The notes below the pieces were generated by a model that was not told the origin of the DNA, made no database searches, and saw only the letters and a list, made by a program, of their open reading frames with translations. The position numbers were made by a program, and so were the translations under genes. Shown piece after piece: positions 5,318 to 13,385 of a stretch of DNA of 28,992 nt; position 1 is the stretch's first letter, and each line of letters opens with the position of its first letter. The stretch is from Thiopseudomonas sp. (lineage in GTDB: Bacteria; Pseudomonadota; Gammaproteobacteria; Pseudomonadales; Pseudomonadaceae), in the NCBI GenBank assembly GCA_023228985.1, contig JALOAC010000028.1, positions 1 to 28,992 on the forward strand, written 5' to 3'.

Positions 5318-8123
5318 TGTCTTCTCGTCGTTGATAACCAGGGATGCCTTCATCAAGGAAGGTGCTAACTTTATTGCCTGTGATACCGCCCAGGCCTTTT
5401 AGGATGATTTGCAAGAATACACCGCGATCAGGGCGGCGGTTATCTTCAGGGGACATGGTCCGCTCGTCATAGTCTACCCAATAACGGCTGACGAGGCGTA
5501 CTTTCCAACAGCAATTATTGTATTCAAAGCCGCCAAGAGCTTCTAAGGTTTGGCTGCGGTTGTAGTCAAATTGCCAGCGGGCAATGGCGTTCCAGCGGGT
5601 AAAGATAGGCCACATTATCGAAGCATCGGTTTGTTCAACTTTGTAGAAGTTTTTGTAAACTTGGCCTGTAGTTGTGTTGGTGTAGTCGCCGCTGCCGGTT
5701 ACATAACGACCTAGATTTTCATCAAAATAGACGCCATCGTTTGTATAGCGATAACCGAAGTTTAGTATTTTGTTCAGGTTGCTTTGAGGCTGGTAGTTAA
5801 ACATCATGCTGCCGGAGCGTGGGCTGTGGGTGTCAGGATTCCAAGTGTAGTTTGCGTTGAGCTTCCAGTCCTGATTGAAGCGATACATATACTGCGCAGC
5901 ATAGGGAGAGCGCTTGCTAGTATTGCGCTCGTGCATTTTGTAGTCGTTTTTATTAGCAGCATTAAGCATGACTTTGCGGTCGCTAAAGTAATAGGCTTGT
6001 CCTACTGAAGCTTGTTGCCTCTCAAAGCCAGTATCTTCTAGCCAGCGGTAGGTAAGTCCTAAAGAAACCTGGTTGCTATCACCGATGCGATCGCGTCCGG
6101 TAAAGCGATTGTCGCGAAACAAAGATGAGTAGCTAAAGGAACTTTCGCCAGTATTAAATAAAGGCAGATCAATCTGGTCGGTGTAGGGCACATAAAGATA
6201 GAACAGGCGCGGTTCTATAGTTTGCGTGTAGTTTTTACCAAACAACTCTGTTGGGCGATCAAAATAAAGACCGCTGTCTAGGCTATAAATGGGTAGGCTG
6301 CGACTCGGTGCGCTTTTAAATGTACGACCTACTCCTATCGTTTGCTTGCCCGTCTTATCAAGCTCTAAATCATACTTGGTGTAAGCAAACTTAACGCTGG
6401 GCTTAATAAAGCCCCACATCCAACCCATGGGTATGCTTAAGGCGGGCTCAATGTGGGCGCGGTTGCCTTCAGCGCGATTAAGTCCCTTAAGTCGAGTGTC
6501 CCGCCAGTTGTGAGGTTTACCATCACGGTCACGGTACTCACCGTTTTTCAATGAGCGCTCAAAGCGCACCCACTCGGTTTGATAGCTCAGTTCAAGGCCG
6601 GCCAGCTCACCAGGAACACGACCGTTAAGCGTGAGCTGCGGTAGCTTATCGTAGGGTGTGATATCGGAGATATTGGCGCGCTCATAAGCATGCAGGCCTA
6701 GGTTGGCAGTGTAGTTGTCGCCACGCCATGTCAGTCCGGCCCGCTGATCTACAGTGCTGTCTGATGAGGCGATAATGTTTGAAGACAAGTCTTGGAAGTA
6801 ATAAGGATCACTGATGTCGGTGTAATCCACTTCAGCCAGCAGGCGGGAGTTAAAGCCGTGCTGGTGTTGCCAGTTAAGCATCCAGCGGTCTTTTTTATAC
6901 TCAGATTGAAGCTTGCGTTCTGTTTCGCTGTCGTTGCCCAGCCATGCAGCACCAAGCTGACCCTCACTTTGCTTGGTGAGATAGCGGAACTCAGTCTCAG
7001 TTAACAAACCTCGTTTACTGATGTAATTGGGATACAGGGTGGCATCGTAGTTTGGTGCAAGGTTGATGTAGTAGGGCGTGGTGATATCAGCCCCCTTGCG
7101 GCGGCTATAACTGATGCTGGGCGGTAAAAAACCTGACAGGCGTCGATCATCGATAGGGAATTGAACATAAGGTGTATACAAAACCGGTATGTTTTTGACT
7201 CTGAGTGTGGCATTGGTTGCCGTGCCAAAACCTGACTCTTGGTTTAAAGTAATATTATTGCTCTGCAGATGCCAGTCGTTTTTGCTGGGTGCGCAGCTGG
7301 TATAACTGCCGGATTTCAAGCGGATAACGCCGTCCTCATTACGTTTAATGTATTCAGCACCGCCGCGTGTTCTTTTGCTATGCACAACGTATTCGGCATT
7401 ATCAATCTGCGCCTCACCCGTATCAAGTTGGATTCGTGCTTGGTCGCCCACTATCAAAATATCTTGGTCACGCAAGCGCACCTGCCCGGTCAAGGTGCCG
7501 AGGTTGTTAAGCTGATCCAGCTCACCGTGTTCAGCCTCTGCTTGCAGGCTGGCTTGGCGGATAATGACGTCACCTGTTAATACGGTTAATTGCGTGTTTT
7601 GCTCATGGCGTGAATTGATCGCATTAACATATATGGGGGCTTGCTTGAATGGGGTGGTGTCGTCTTTGCCTAAACGTAATGGCTCTATATATGTGCCGCC
7701 GCAATAGGGCGAAATTTCCGCCAGCTGCTCACCAGTAAGACTCTCACGCGGTATCCAGTCAAGATGAGAATAGTCTGAGCTGCGAGAATTGAGGGCATAG
7801 CCTTTTGCTTGTGCAGTTTGTTTGGTAGAGGCTTTTGCTTTTCTTGCAGTGGTCGTAACAGGAGCGGTAGCTGTTTTTTTACTCGTAGACGTAGCTGTTT
7901 TGCCTGTAGCCGGTTCACTAATAGGTGTTGGTCGTGGCACCGAGCGTGGCTTTTCTTGCGTTGTACAGATCCATTGTCCGCCAGCACCTACAGCGCAACT
8001 GTATTGACTATCGGCTTGTGCGCTGATCACGCTTAATGGGTATAAGGCAAAGAAAACGCCTAGGGCTAATGCATTGGGTTTAAGATGATGAGGTAGCTGA
8101 GCAGCCATTATGCGTATGTCCAT
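5307..8123 (-). CDS. lptD: LPS-assembly protein LptD (outer membrane)
   Basis: LptD with the lipoprotein LptE inserts lipopolysaccharide into the outer leaflet of the outer membrane. The 938-residue protein has an N-terminal signal region (hydrophobic about 18-35, cleaved near SAQA), a first cysteine pair (Cys43, Cys53), a Thr/Lys/Ala-rich linker (about 66-108) and an OstA/LptA-like beta-jellyroll domain (about 165-290). A long 26-strand-type barrel rich in aromatic residues follows, with a C-terminal CC pair (Cys871-Cys872, NNCCWKVRLVSRYW). The cysteines are those expected to form the long-range disulfides needed for function. Two starts are possible: the one given, or the ATG at 8108 (MAAQL). 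Both keep the signal peptide, and neither has a strong ribosome-binding site. It is the first gene of lptD-surA-pdxA. Confidence 0.95.
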   Translation of the reverse strand: MDIRIMAAQLPHHLKPNALALGVFFALYPLSVISAQADSQYSCAVGAGGQWICTTQEKPRSVPRPTPISEPATGKTATSTSKKTATAPVTTTARKAKASTKQTAQAKGYALNSRSSDYSHLDWIPRESLTGEQLAEISPYCGGTYIEPLRLGKDDTTPFKQAPIYVNAINSRHEQNTQLTVLTGDVIIRQASLQAEAEHGELDQLNNLGTLTGQVRLRDQDILIVGDQARIQLDTGEAQIDNAEYVVHSKRTRGGAEYIKRNEDGVIRLKSGSYTSCAPSKNDWHLQSNNITLNQESGFGTATNATLRVKNIPVLYTPYVQFPIDDRRLSGFLPPSISYSRRKGADITTPYYINLAPNYDATLYPNYISKRGLLTETEFRYLTKQSEGQLGAAWLGNDSETERKLQSEYKKDRWMLNWQHQHGFNSRLLAEVDYTDISDPYYFQDLSSNIIASSDSTVDQRAGLTWRGDNYTANLGLHAYERANISDITPYDKLPQLTLNGRVPGELAGLELSYQTEWVRFERSLKNGEYRDRDGKPHNWRDTRLKGLNRAEGNRAHIEPALSIPMGWMWGFIKPSVKFAYTKYDLELDKTGKQTIGVGRTFKSAPSRSLPIYSLDSGLYFDRPTELFGKNYTQTIEPRLFYLYVPYTDQIDLPLFNTGESSFSYSSLFRDNRFTGRDRIGDSNQVSLGLTYRWLEDTGFERQQASVGQAYYFSDRKVMLNAANKNDYKMHERNTSKRSPYAAQYMYRFNQDWKLNANYTWNPDTHSPRSGSMMFNYQPQSNLNKILNFGYRYTNDGVYFDENLGRYVTGSGDYTNTTTGQVYKNFYKVEQTDASIMWPIFTRWNAIARWQFDYNRSQTLEALGGFEYNNCCWKVRLVSRYWVDYDERTMSPEDNRRPDRGVFLQIILKGLGGITGNKVSTFLDEGIPGYQRREDNAY

Positions 8124-8135
8124 TCTTGCCGAGTG

Positions 8136-8141
8136 ATTCTA
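8136..8141 (-). promoter_or_regulatory. Candidate -10 box for lptD
   Basis: TAGAAT on the minus strand (5 of 6 consensus bases) lies 13 bases upstream of the first lptD ATG, with only a poor -35 (TTCGAG) 17 bases further up. If it is used, the leader to the first ATG would be very short, which would favour the second ATG at 8108. I saw no sigma-E type GAACTT box in this 109-base divergent gap. Confidence 0.3.
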
Positions 8142-8232
8142 CAGAAAGCCTGATTGCTCTCGAAGCGAGAACAAAGATAAGCGATAATAAAGCATGCCTT
8201 CCTTAACGGCTAGCACCTTTGGAGAAAACACT

Positions 8233-9288
8233 ATGCTAGATCAGCATACAGAAGTAAAAGATAGCCGCTTTTTAGCTCTGCTGCAGTGGTTCGATAAGCA
8301 AAAGACTGAAATTGCACACAAACTAAATCAAGAGGAGCTAGCGCAAGGTCAGTTTACCAGTGCCAGTAGTGATGCTAGCTTTCGGCGTTATTTTCGTTGG
8401 CATGCGGGCGCACAGAGTTTGATTTTGATGGATGCGCCGCCAACCCATGAAAACAGTCTGCCTTTTGTGCAGATTTCGCAGTTGCTGTTGAGTGCGGGTT
8501 TGCATGCGCCGGTGGTATTGGCGCACGATTTGGAACAGGGTTTTTTAGTGCTCACTGATCTGGGTACACAAAACTGGCTTGAATATTGGCAAGCCGATGC
8601 CAGCCATCTCGAACAGGCTGATGCGCTCTTCACGCAGGCGCTACAGACTTTGTTGCAAATGCAAAAAATAGATACCAATGCCCTGAGTTTGCCTAGCTAC
8701 GACGAAGCTTTGCTGCGTCGAGAGCTGGAGTTGTTTCCTCAATGGTATGTGGCGCATGAGTTAGGTTTAACCTTTAACGCTCAGCAACAGCAATGGTGGG
8801 ACAGTGTGACTGAGCGTTTGATTGAGTCAGCGTTAGCGCAAGAAATGGTTTTTGTGCACCGTGATTTTATGCCACGCAATTTGATGTGTAGCCAACCTAA
8901 TCCGGCATTGATCGATTTTCAGGATGCCGTTATCGGGCCGATTAGTTATGACGTAATCAGCCTGTTTAAAGATGCTTTTATCAGTTGGCCTGAAGACAAA
9001 GTAAGTCGTTGGCTTGAACAGTATTGGGCTAGCGCAAAAGAGCAAGGTATTGCTGTGTCAAAGGACTTCAAACAGTTTCGCCGAGATTGCGATTTGATGG
9101 GGTTGCAGCGACACTTAAAAGTAATAGGCATATTTGCGCGCATTTGCCATCGTGACGGCAAGCCCCGTTACTTAGCCGATGTGCCGCGTTTCTTTAATTA
9201 TATTGAGCCCCTGATCGAACGTTATCCAGAACTGGCTGAACTGGGCTATTTGCTGGACTCTTTACCTATCCAAGGACGTGACCAATGA
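8233..9288 (+). CDS. amgK: N-acetylmuramate/N-acetylglucosamine kinase AmgK
   Basis: AmgK phosphorylates the anomeric carbon of MurNAc (and GlcNAc) recovered from peptidoglycan turnover, giving MurNAc-alpha-1-phosphate for MurU. The 351-residue protein has the aminoglycoside-phosphotransferase fold: SSDASFRRYFR (45-55) in the N lobe, the catalytic loop HRDFMPRN (209-216, Asp211 and Asn216) and the metal-binding IDFQDA (227-232). The ATG was chosen because GGAGA stands 8 bases before it; an in-frame ATG 39 bases upstream has no such site. The 3' end overlaps murU by 4 bases (ATGA). The lptD-amgK-murU arrangement is the one I recall from Pseudomonas, where this route bypasses the fosfomycin-sensitive MurA step. 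Assignment rests largely on pairing with murU. Confidence 0.9.
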   Translation: MLDQHTEVKDSRFLALLQWFDKQKTEIAHKLNQEELAQGQFTSASSDASFRRYFRWHAGAQSLILMDAPPTHENSLPFVQISQLLLSAGLHAPVVLAHDLEQGFLVLTDLGTQNWLEYWQADASHLEQADALFTQALQTLLQMQKIDTNALSLPSYDEALLRRELELFPQWYVAHELGLTFNAQQQQWWDSVTERLIESALAQEMVFVHRDFMPRNLMCSQPNPALIDFQDAVIGPISYDVISLFKDAFISWPEDKVSRWLEQYWASAKEQGIAVSKDFKQFRRDCDLMGLQRHLKVIGIFARICHRDGKPRYLADVPRFFNYIEPLIERYPELAELGYLLDSLPIQGRDQ

Positions 9289-9944
9289 AAGCGATGATTC
9301 TTGCCGCAGGTAAAGGTGAGCGTATGCGCCCGCTCACCCTGCATACGCCAAAACCCTTACTAAAAGTGGCGGGCATGTCTTTAATCGAGCACCAACTTGT
9401 TAAGTTGGCAGCGGCGGGTTTTCGTGAGCTAGTGATCAATCATGCTTGGCTGGGTGAGCAAATTGAGTCTGCCTTGGCGGACGGCAAAGACTATGGCGTG
9501 AAGATTCAGTATTCGCCAGAAGTTACCCCACTAGAAACGGGCGGAGGAATCCTTCAGGCGCTACCCATGCTGGGTGAGGAGCCTTTTCTAGTCGTTAACG
9601 CCGATGTTTGGACTGACTATGATTTTAGTCGGTTGCGCAAACCCTTAACCGGCTTGGCGCATTTAGTGATGGTAGATAATCCAGCGCACCATACGCAGGG
9701 TGATTTTGCCATAACAGATGCACTGCTTTCGCCAGAAGGCGCGCCGAAATTAACCTATAGCGGCATTGCTGTATTAAGTCCGCAATTATTTAAGGGGTGT
9801 GTTGCGGGGGCTTTTAAATTAGCCCCCTTATTGCGTGCGGCCATGCAAGACGGCATGGTTTCGGGTGAGCACTTTGCTGGAGCTTGGGTTGATGTGGGAA
9901 CACCTGAGCGCCTCCAGCATGCAGAATTATTAGCGAGTTCTTGA
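9285..9944 (+). CDS. murU: N-acetylmuramate-1-phosphate uridylyltransferase MurU
   Basis: MurU transfers UMP from UTP to MurNAc-alpha-1-phosphate, giving UDP-MurNAc directly from recycled wall material. The 219-residue sugar-nucleotidyltransferase has the N-terminal signature AAGKGERMRPLTLHTPKPLL (7-26), with the GxGxRxxPLT phosphate loop and the PKPLL sugar-site lysine. It also has the ETGGGIL block (84-90) and the metal-site NADVWTD (105-111). It overlaps amgK by 4 bases and the next gene by 1 base (TGATG), so the three are one translationally coupled operon. The sequence resembles GlmU/RfbA N-terminal domains, but the short length without a left-handed helix domain and the amgK neighbour point to MurU. 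Confidence 0.92.
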   Translation: MKAMILAAGKGERMRPLTLHTPKPLLKVAGMSLIEHQLVKLAAAGFRELVINHAWLGEQIESALADGKDYGVKIQYSPEVTPLETGGGILQALPMLGEEPFLVVNADVWTDYDFSRLRKPLTGLAHLVMVDNPAHHTQGDFAITDALLSPEGAPKLTYSGIAVLSPQLFKGCVAGAFKLAPLLRAAMQDGMVSGEHFAGAWVDVGTPERLQHAELLASS

Positions 9945-10723
9945 TGATTTGGCCGGTAACCGTAGTAGCTACAGCGTTGGGCTTGTTAATAGCCAGTATT
10001 CCAGGTGCTATTTTGGGCGTGGTGTTGGGTGCTTTAGTTGATCGCTATTTAGCTATTCCTAGCTGGTCAGCATTGTGGCAAAGACTGGGTCGTCAGTCAG
10101 CGGTGTATTCGGCTGAGCACAGTCAATTTATGCTGCTGGGCTATCTAGCTAAGCTCAATGGACGTGTGCTACCTGCGCATATCCAGCAGGTGCGCATAGA
10201 GATGCGTCGCTTGGGGCTTGAAGGGTACAAATATCAAGCAGCTATAACAGCTTTTTCGCAGGGCAAAGACGCGCAGTTAACAGACTTACGCGCTGGTTTG
10301 CAGGCGAGTTTTAAAGGTGAGAAAGCAGAGCAGTTATTGTTAAGTGCTTGGCGGGTGATTTGGTCAGAGCGCAAAGTAAGTCCTCTGCAACGTAAGACGC
10401 TTGAGTATTGTGCAAAATGGCTGGGGGTAAAGCAGGCGCGCTTAGCTGAGCTTGAGTTGCAAGTTAAACCGTCACCGGCTCAAAACAATAAACCGGCGGT
10501 TAAATTGACTGAGCTGGGTCAAGCTTTGGCTGTTTTAGGACTGCCTTCGGCTACCAATAGCTTTACCCAAGTTCAGCGCGCTTATCGGCGCTTATTAAGC
10601 GAAAATCATCCAGATAAATTGATTGGCGCTGGAGCATCCAAGTCACGAATTGAGCAGGCTAACGATAGAACCCAAGAGCTACATAGTGCCTATGCTGTGT
10701 TGCGCAAGCACTATCGACCCTAA
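9944..10723 (+). CDS. DjlA-like membrane-anchored J-domain protein with TerB-like domain
   Basis: The 259-residue protein has three parts. One N-terminal membrane segment (about 5-33, glycine-rich, like the dimerising helix of DjlA) is followed by a helical TerB/DjlA-like domain (about 50-165, with VYSAEHSQFMLLGYLAKLNG). A C-terminal J domain (about 190-259) carries the invariant HPD motif at 222-224 (ENHPDKL). J domains stimulate the ATPase of DnaK, so this is a likely inner-membrane co-chaperone. I chose the ATG that overlaps the murU stop by one base; the TTG immediately before it is an alternative. The protein matches DjlA in architecture, but whether it is the orthologue is uncertain. 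It converges on the cytochrome gene with a 4-base gap. Confidence 0.82.
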   Translation: MIWPVTVVATALGLLIASIPGAILGVVLGALVDRYLAIPSWSALWQRLGRQSAVYSAEHSQFMLLGYLAKLNGRVLPAHIQQVRIEMRRLGLEGYKYQAAITAFSQGKDAQLTDLRAGLQASFKGEKAEQLLLSAWRVIWSERKVSPLQRKTLEYCAKWLGVKQARLAELELQVKPSPAQNNKPAVKLTELGQALAVLGLPSATNSFTQVQRAYRRLLSENHPDKLIGAGASKSRIEQANDRTQELHSAYAVLRKHYRP

Positions 10724-10727
10724 CGAG

Positions 10728-11354
10728 CTATGGATTTAAGCCTTGTACGTAGCTGGCTAGGGCGTTGATATCAGCATCGCTTAATTGCTTGGCGATAGGG
10801 ATCATCAGTGAGCCGGGGCGATGCTCGCCGCCCGCGCGGAATAATGTCAGTGTTTGACGTACATATTCTGCAGGTTGGCCAGCCAAGCGAGGCATATCAT
10901 CATTTCCCTCACCATTTGTACCGTGACAGGCAGAGCAGATTTGGGTGAACTTGGTTTCGCCCAGATCGTGTAAGGATGGGTCAACTGCTTCTTTTTGCTT
11001 AACTTTTTGCATGCCGTAAAACAGGGCAATATTTACCCGATCATCAAGGGAGAGCATGGTTGCTGCCTTGGACATGACGAAGTCATTGCGCTCGCCCGAG
11101 GCAAACTTTTCAAAGGCAGTAAACAGGTAAACAGGAGTTTGTTCAGCCAGGTTTGGGATATGTGAGCGCGTACTATTGCCATCCTTGCCGTGACAGTATC
11201 CGCAGAGTGTAATACGGTCTTCACCAGCGATATAAGCTTCTTGAGTGAGTTCTGGACTGGCCATAATAGAGCTTAATTTTTTTAAAGCTTCTTGCTGTTG
11301 TGCGTAGCTGGTGCTAGCGAAAATAGAGAGGGCGATAAAAATTAGTGCGCGCAT
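10728..11354 (-). CDS. Dihaem cytochrome c4-like protein
   Basis: This is a 208-residue secreted protein with a signal peptide (MRALIFIALSIFASTSYA, cleaved near residue 18) and two class I cytochrome c domains in tandem. Covalent haem sites are CGYCH (51-55) and CSACH (140-144). Likely axial methionines are Met94 or Met100 for the first haem and Met184 (GSLMIPIAKQLSDADI) for the second. The layout matches cytochrome c4, a periplasmic electron donor to terminal oxidases in Pseudomonas and relatives. It stands alone on its strand with 183 bases of upstream sequence. Its specific redox partner cannot be inferred from the neighbours, none of which is a respiratory gene. Confidence 0.88.
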   Translation of the reverse strand: MRALIFIALSIFASTSYAQQQEALKKLSSIMASPELTQEAYIAGEDRITLCGYCHGKDGNSTRSHIPNLAEQTPVYLFTAFEKFASGERNDFVMSKAATMLSLDDRVNIALFYGMQKVKQKEAVDPSLHDLGETKFTQICSACHGTNGEGNDDMPRLAGQPAEYVRQTLTLFRAGGEHRPGSLMIPIAKQLSDADINALASYVQGLNP

Positions 11355-11537
11355 AGAAAAAAATATCCATTTTAATTTGAATTGTAATTGTGCGGGGTAA
11401 GCGCCGTATTTAGTGTTCAGTATACAATTATGATTCGTTTTTTGTATGGTGCTAAGAAAAAGCTATTTAGCCTAAAAAATCAAGTGATCTATAACAAAGA
11501 AACGGCTCTAGTTAGCAAATTTCGCTTTGTGTTTTAC

Positions 11538-12533
11538 TTAGGGCTGATAACGATGCAGCCAGCCCAACACTTTAGTTTGGGCTCGTTGTTGTGCGGTTTT
11601 TTCGCTAAGACCGTTGATTTTTAGTTGCTGAAAATCGCTTTTTGCTTTGCGTTTGCTGGCATTAAGACGCTCTTTAGCTTCATTGGCTTGAGAAGGTGAG
11701 TTAGTGGAATAAAAGTCGACCGTTGTTATATCCAGCTCAGTAATAAAAAAGGCAAACTTCTGTTTTGCTTGTCTTGGGTGGCGGGGATTAATTAGTAGTA
11801 TTGCGTTAATAGACTGGGTTTTGTGCGTGGTCAAATAATCTAACAGCCAATAGGCTCCTTCGTGCTGAGCGATAAATATAATTTTTTTGGCTTGCTGGGT
11901 GGCAATGTATTCCAGAGTTGCATTTAACAGCGGCTCTATAGTTGCGGCATAGTCTGCTGCTGCGGACTCAGCAGCTACGTCGGTCGTAACTTCATCTGTG
12001 CTGATGATGGCGTTGTCGTCGCCTAAGAATGGCTCGCTGACTGTTTCCGTTGTGGGCTCTTCTGATTGTTCAGACTCTTTAGTGTTCGCAGTGTCAGTAT
12101 CAGACAGGGTAATTGGAGTGCTTTCAATGCGCAGTAGTTCAGGTTCTGGGTCAGGCAGATTTAAGCTTAAACTGTTCCAACCTTTGTCGGTCACAGCGCG
12201 GCGCAGTTGAGCGATATTGGTCACTGAGTCTGCCGTTTCCAGTAATCCTGGCACAAACACAATCAGGCCTTTAGCTGTTTTGGCGTTGGCGGGTAGGTAA
12301 AGGGCTGGATAGTGATTGGCTGTGCCGGGAATTTCAATGAATTGCTCGGGAAAAGTGGTGCGAAATTCGTTCGCGGCAATTTGACTGCGGCTGTGAATGG
12401 CGGGTCGCTCAAACTCAATCGTTTCTACTTCATCGGCAGCCAGTGGTTCGTTCTCCGGCGTGCTCTCTTCAGCCTGCGCATTGCTTAAGCAGAAGGACAA
12501 AGATAGCAGCAGAATAGAAAACCAATAGCGCAT
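11538..12533 (-). CDS. DUF3530 family exported alpha/beta-hydrolase-like protein
   Basis: The 331-residue protein has a clear signal peptide (RYWFSILLLSLSFCLSNAQA). The exported part contains a hydrolase-like core: GLIVFVPGLLETADSV resembles the oxyanion strand-loop and KGWNSLSLNLPDPE the following strand. Where a lipase nucleophile elbow (GxSxG) would be expected there is AQHEGA, which lacks the serine. An acidic, Ser/Thr/Glu-rich insertion of about 55 residues splits the core. The C terminus is basic. DUF3530 is my best family match by pattern; its function is unknown. The start was chosen for the signal peptide; an in-frame ATG 102 bases upstream overlaps the preceding gene and would bury it. 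The gene lies 16 bases after the Sel1-repeat gene and is probably co-transcribed with it. Confidence 0.7.
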   Translation of the reverse strand: MRYWFSILLLSLSFCLSNAQAEESTPENEPLAADEVETIEFERPAIHSRSQIAANEFRTTFPEQFIEIPGTANHYPALYLPANAKTAKGLIVFVPGLLETADSVTNIAQLRRAVTDKGWNSLSLNLPDPEPELLRIESTPITLSDTDTANTKESEQSEEPTTETVSEPFLGDDNAIISTDEVTTDVAAESAAADYAATIEPLLNATLEYIATQQAKKIIFIAQHEGAYWLLDYLTTHKTQSINAILLINPRHPRQAKQKFAFFITELDITTVDFYSTNSPSQANEAKERLNASKRKAKSDFQQLKINGLSEKTAQQRAQTKVLGWLHRYQP

Positions 12534-12549
12534 GATTAGTCTTATGCCT

Positions 12550-13098
12550 TTAGGGAGTAAGAAGTTGCTCAAGGTTGTGGTCTTGGATGTGTTGTAAATA
12601 CTTACGGAAAATCTGTGATAGCACTTGATTGGCAAGCTCTAACTCTTGAGTTTCCATATCCAAAATTAAGCGGTCGGCTTCATTGTAGGCTTCATCGGAG
12701 CCGTTAATGGCTGCCATTTTTAAAATAATAAACGCTTGGGCTTTATTGACTGCCGCGCCTTGGCCTTTGGCGTACATCAGGCCGAGACGAAGCTGAGCCT
12801 CTGGGTGGCCTTGCATTGAGGCCTGGCTATACCAGCGAATGGCTTCGCTGTAGTTTTGCTCGGTCAGTACACCGTCATACCAGTAATTTCCCAGCTCATA
12901 TTGCGCATAATCGTAGCCTAGCTCGGCAAGCTGAATGCAATAGTTGAAATCGCTGGCAAGGTTTGAGCTGTCTTGGCTGAGCGTGCATATACGTGCAGGG
13001 GTATCAATCAGCATAGGGCTATCGTCGTTTTCGGCTTGCGCGGATAAACTAAACAGGGCAAGTGCTATGCTTAAAAAAGTACGTTTAAAAAAAATCAT
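12550..13098 (-). CDS. Exported Sel1-repeat protein
   Basis: The 182-residue protein has a signal peptide (FFKRTFLSIALALFSLSAQA, cleaved near residue 22) and two to three Sel1-like helical repeats. ELGNYWYDGVLTEQNYSEAI is followed by RWYSQASMQGHPEAQLRLG and then by MYAKGQG...AFIILKMAAINGSDEA. Sel1 repeats are protein-interaction scaffolds. The N-terminal domain has two cysteines (ARICTL and NYCIQL, about residues 38 and 53) that could form a disulfide in the periplasm. No strong ribosome-binding site precedes the ATG. It is the first gene of a two-gene unit with the DUF3530 protein. No specific function can be assigned. Confidence 0.75.
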   Translation of the reverse strand: MIFFKRTFLSIALALFSLSAQAENDDSPMLIDTPARICTLSQDSSNLASDFNYCIQLAELGYDYAQYELGNYWYDGVLTEQNYSEAIRWYSQASMQGHPEAQLRLGLMYAKGQGAAVNKAQAFIILKMAAINGSDEAYNEADRLILDMETQELELANQVLSQIFRKYLQHIQDHNLEQLLTP

Positions 13099-13385
13099 TA
13101 TGGATTCAAGGCTGAGGCAAAAGTTTTAGAGGCTTTATGCTATCTGTAATCTACTGTTAAAAGCAGCTGTATGGGTAACGGAGTCAGGTGGTGCTGGTTA
13201 AAAAGAGAACTCAATCACTCAATTGCGCTAGCATACCTCAGTATTGCCATGGATTTATAGCATGATCGTGTGTGGCATCTGCAAAGCGGCTAGGCGTCTG
13301 CTAGGCTGGTTTGACTGGTTTTTTTGTGCGTAATGCATGCTGTTACGAGCAGTGTTCGAGTTTTCGAGATTTAATTGAAGTTAAT

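Noticed and set aside
5318..5356. Extended surA start
   Set aside because: It lies inside lptD and would bury the signal peptide.
8194..8232. Extended amgK start
   Set aside because: No ribosome-binding site, whereas the ATG at 8233 has GGAGA at the right distance.
11388..11624. Rightward open frame in the gap before the DUF3530 gene
   Set aside because: It overlaps the end of the DUF3530 gene on the other strand, has no ribosome-binding site and no recognisable domain.
13311..13385. Extended recJ start
   Set aside because: The extra 25 residues (Cys-rich) do not resemble RecJ; the family begins near the ATG at 13386.
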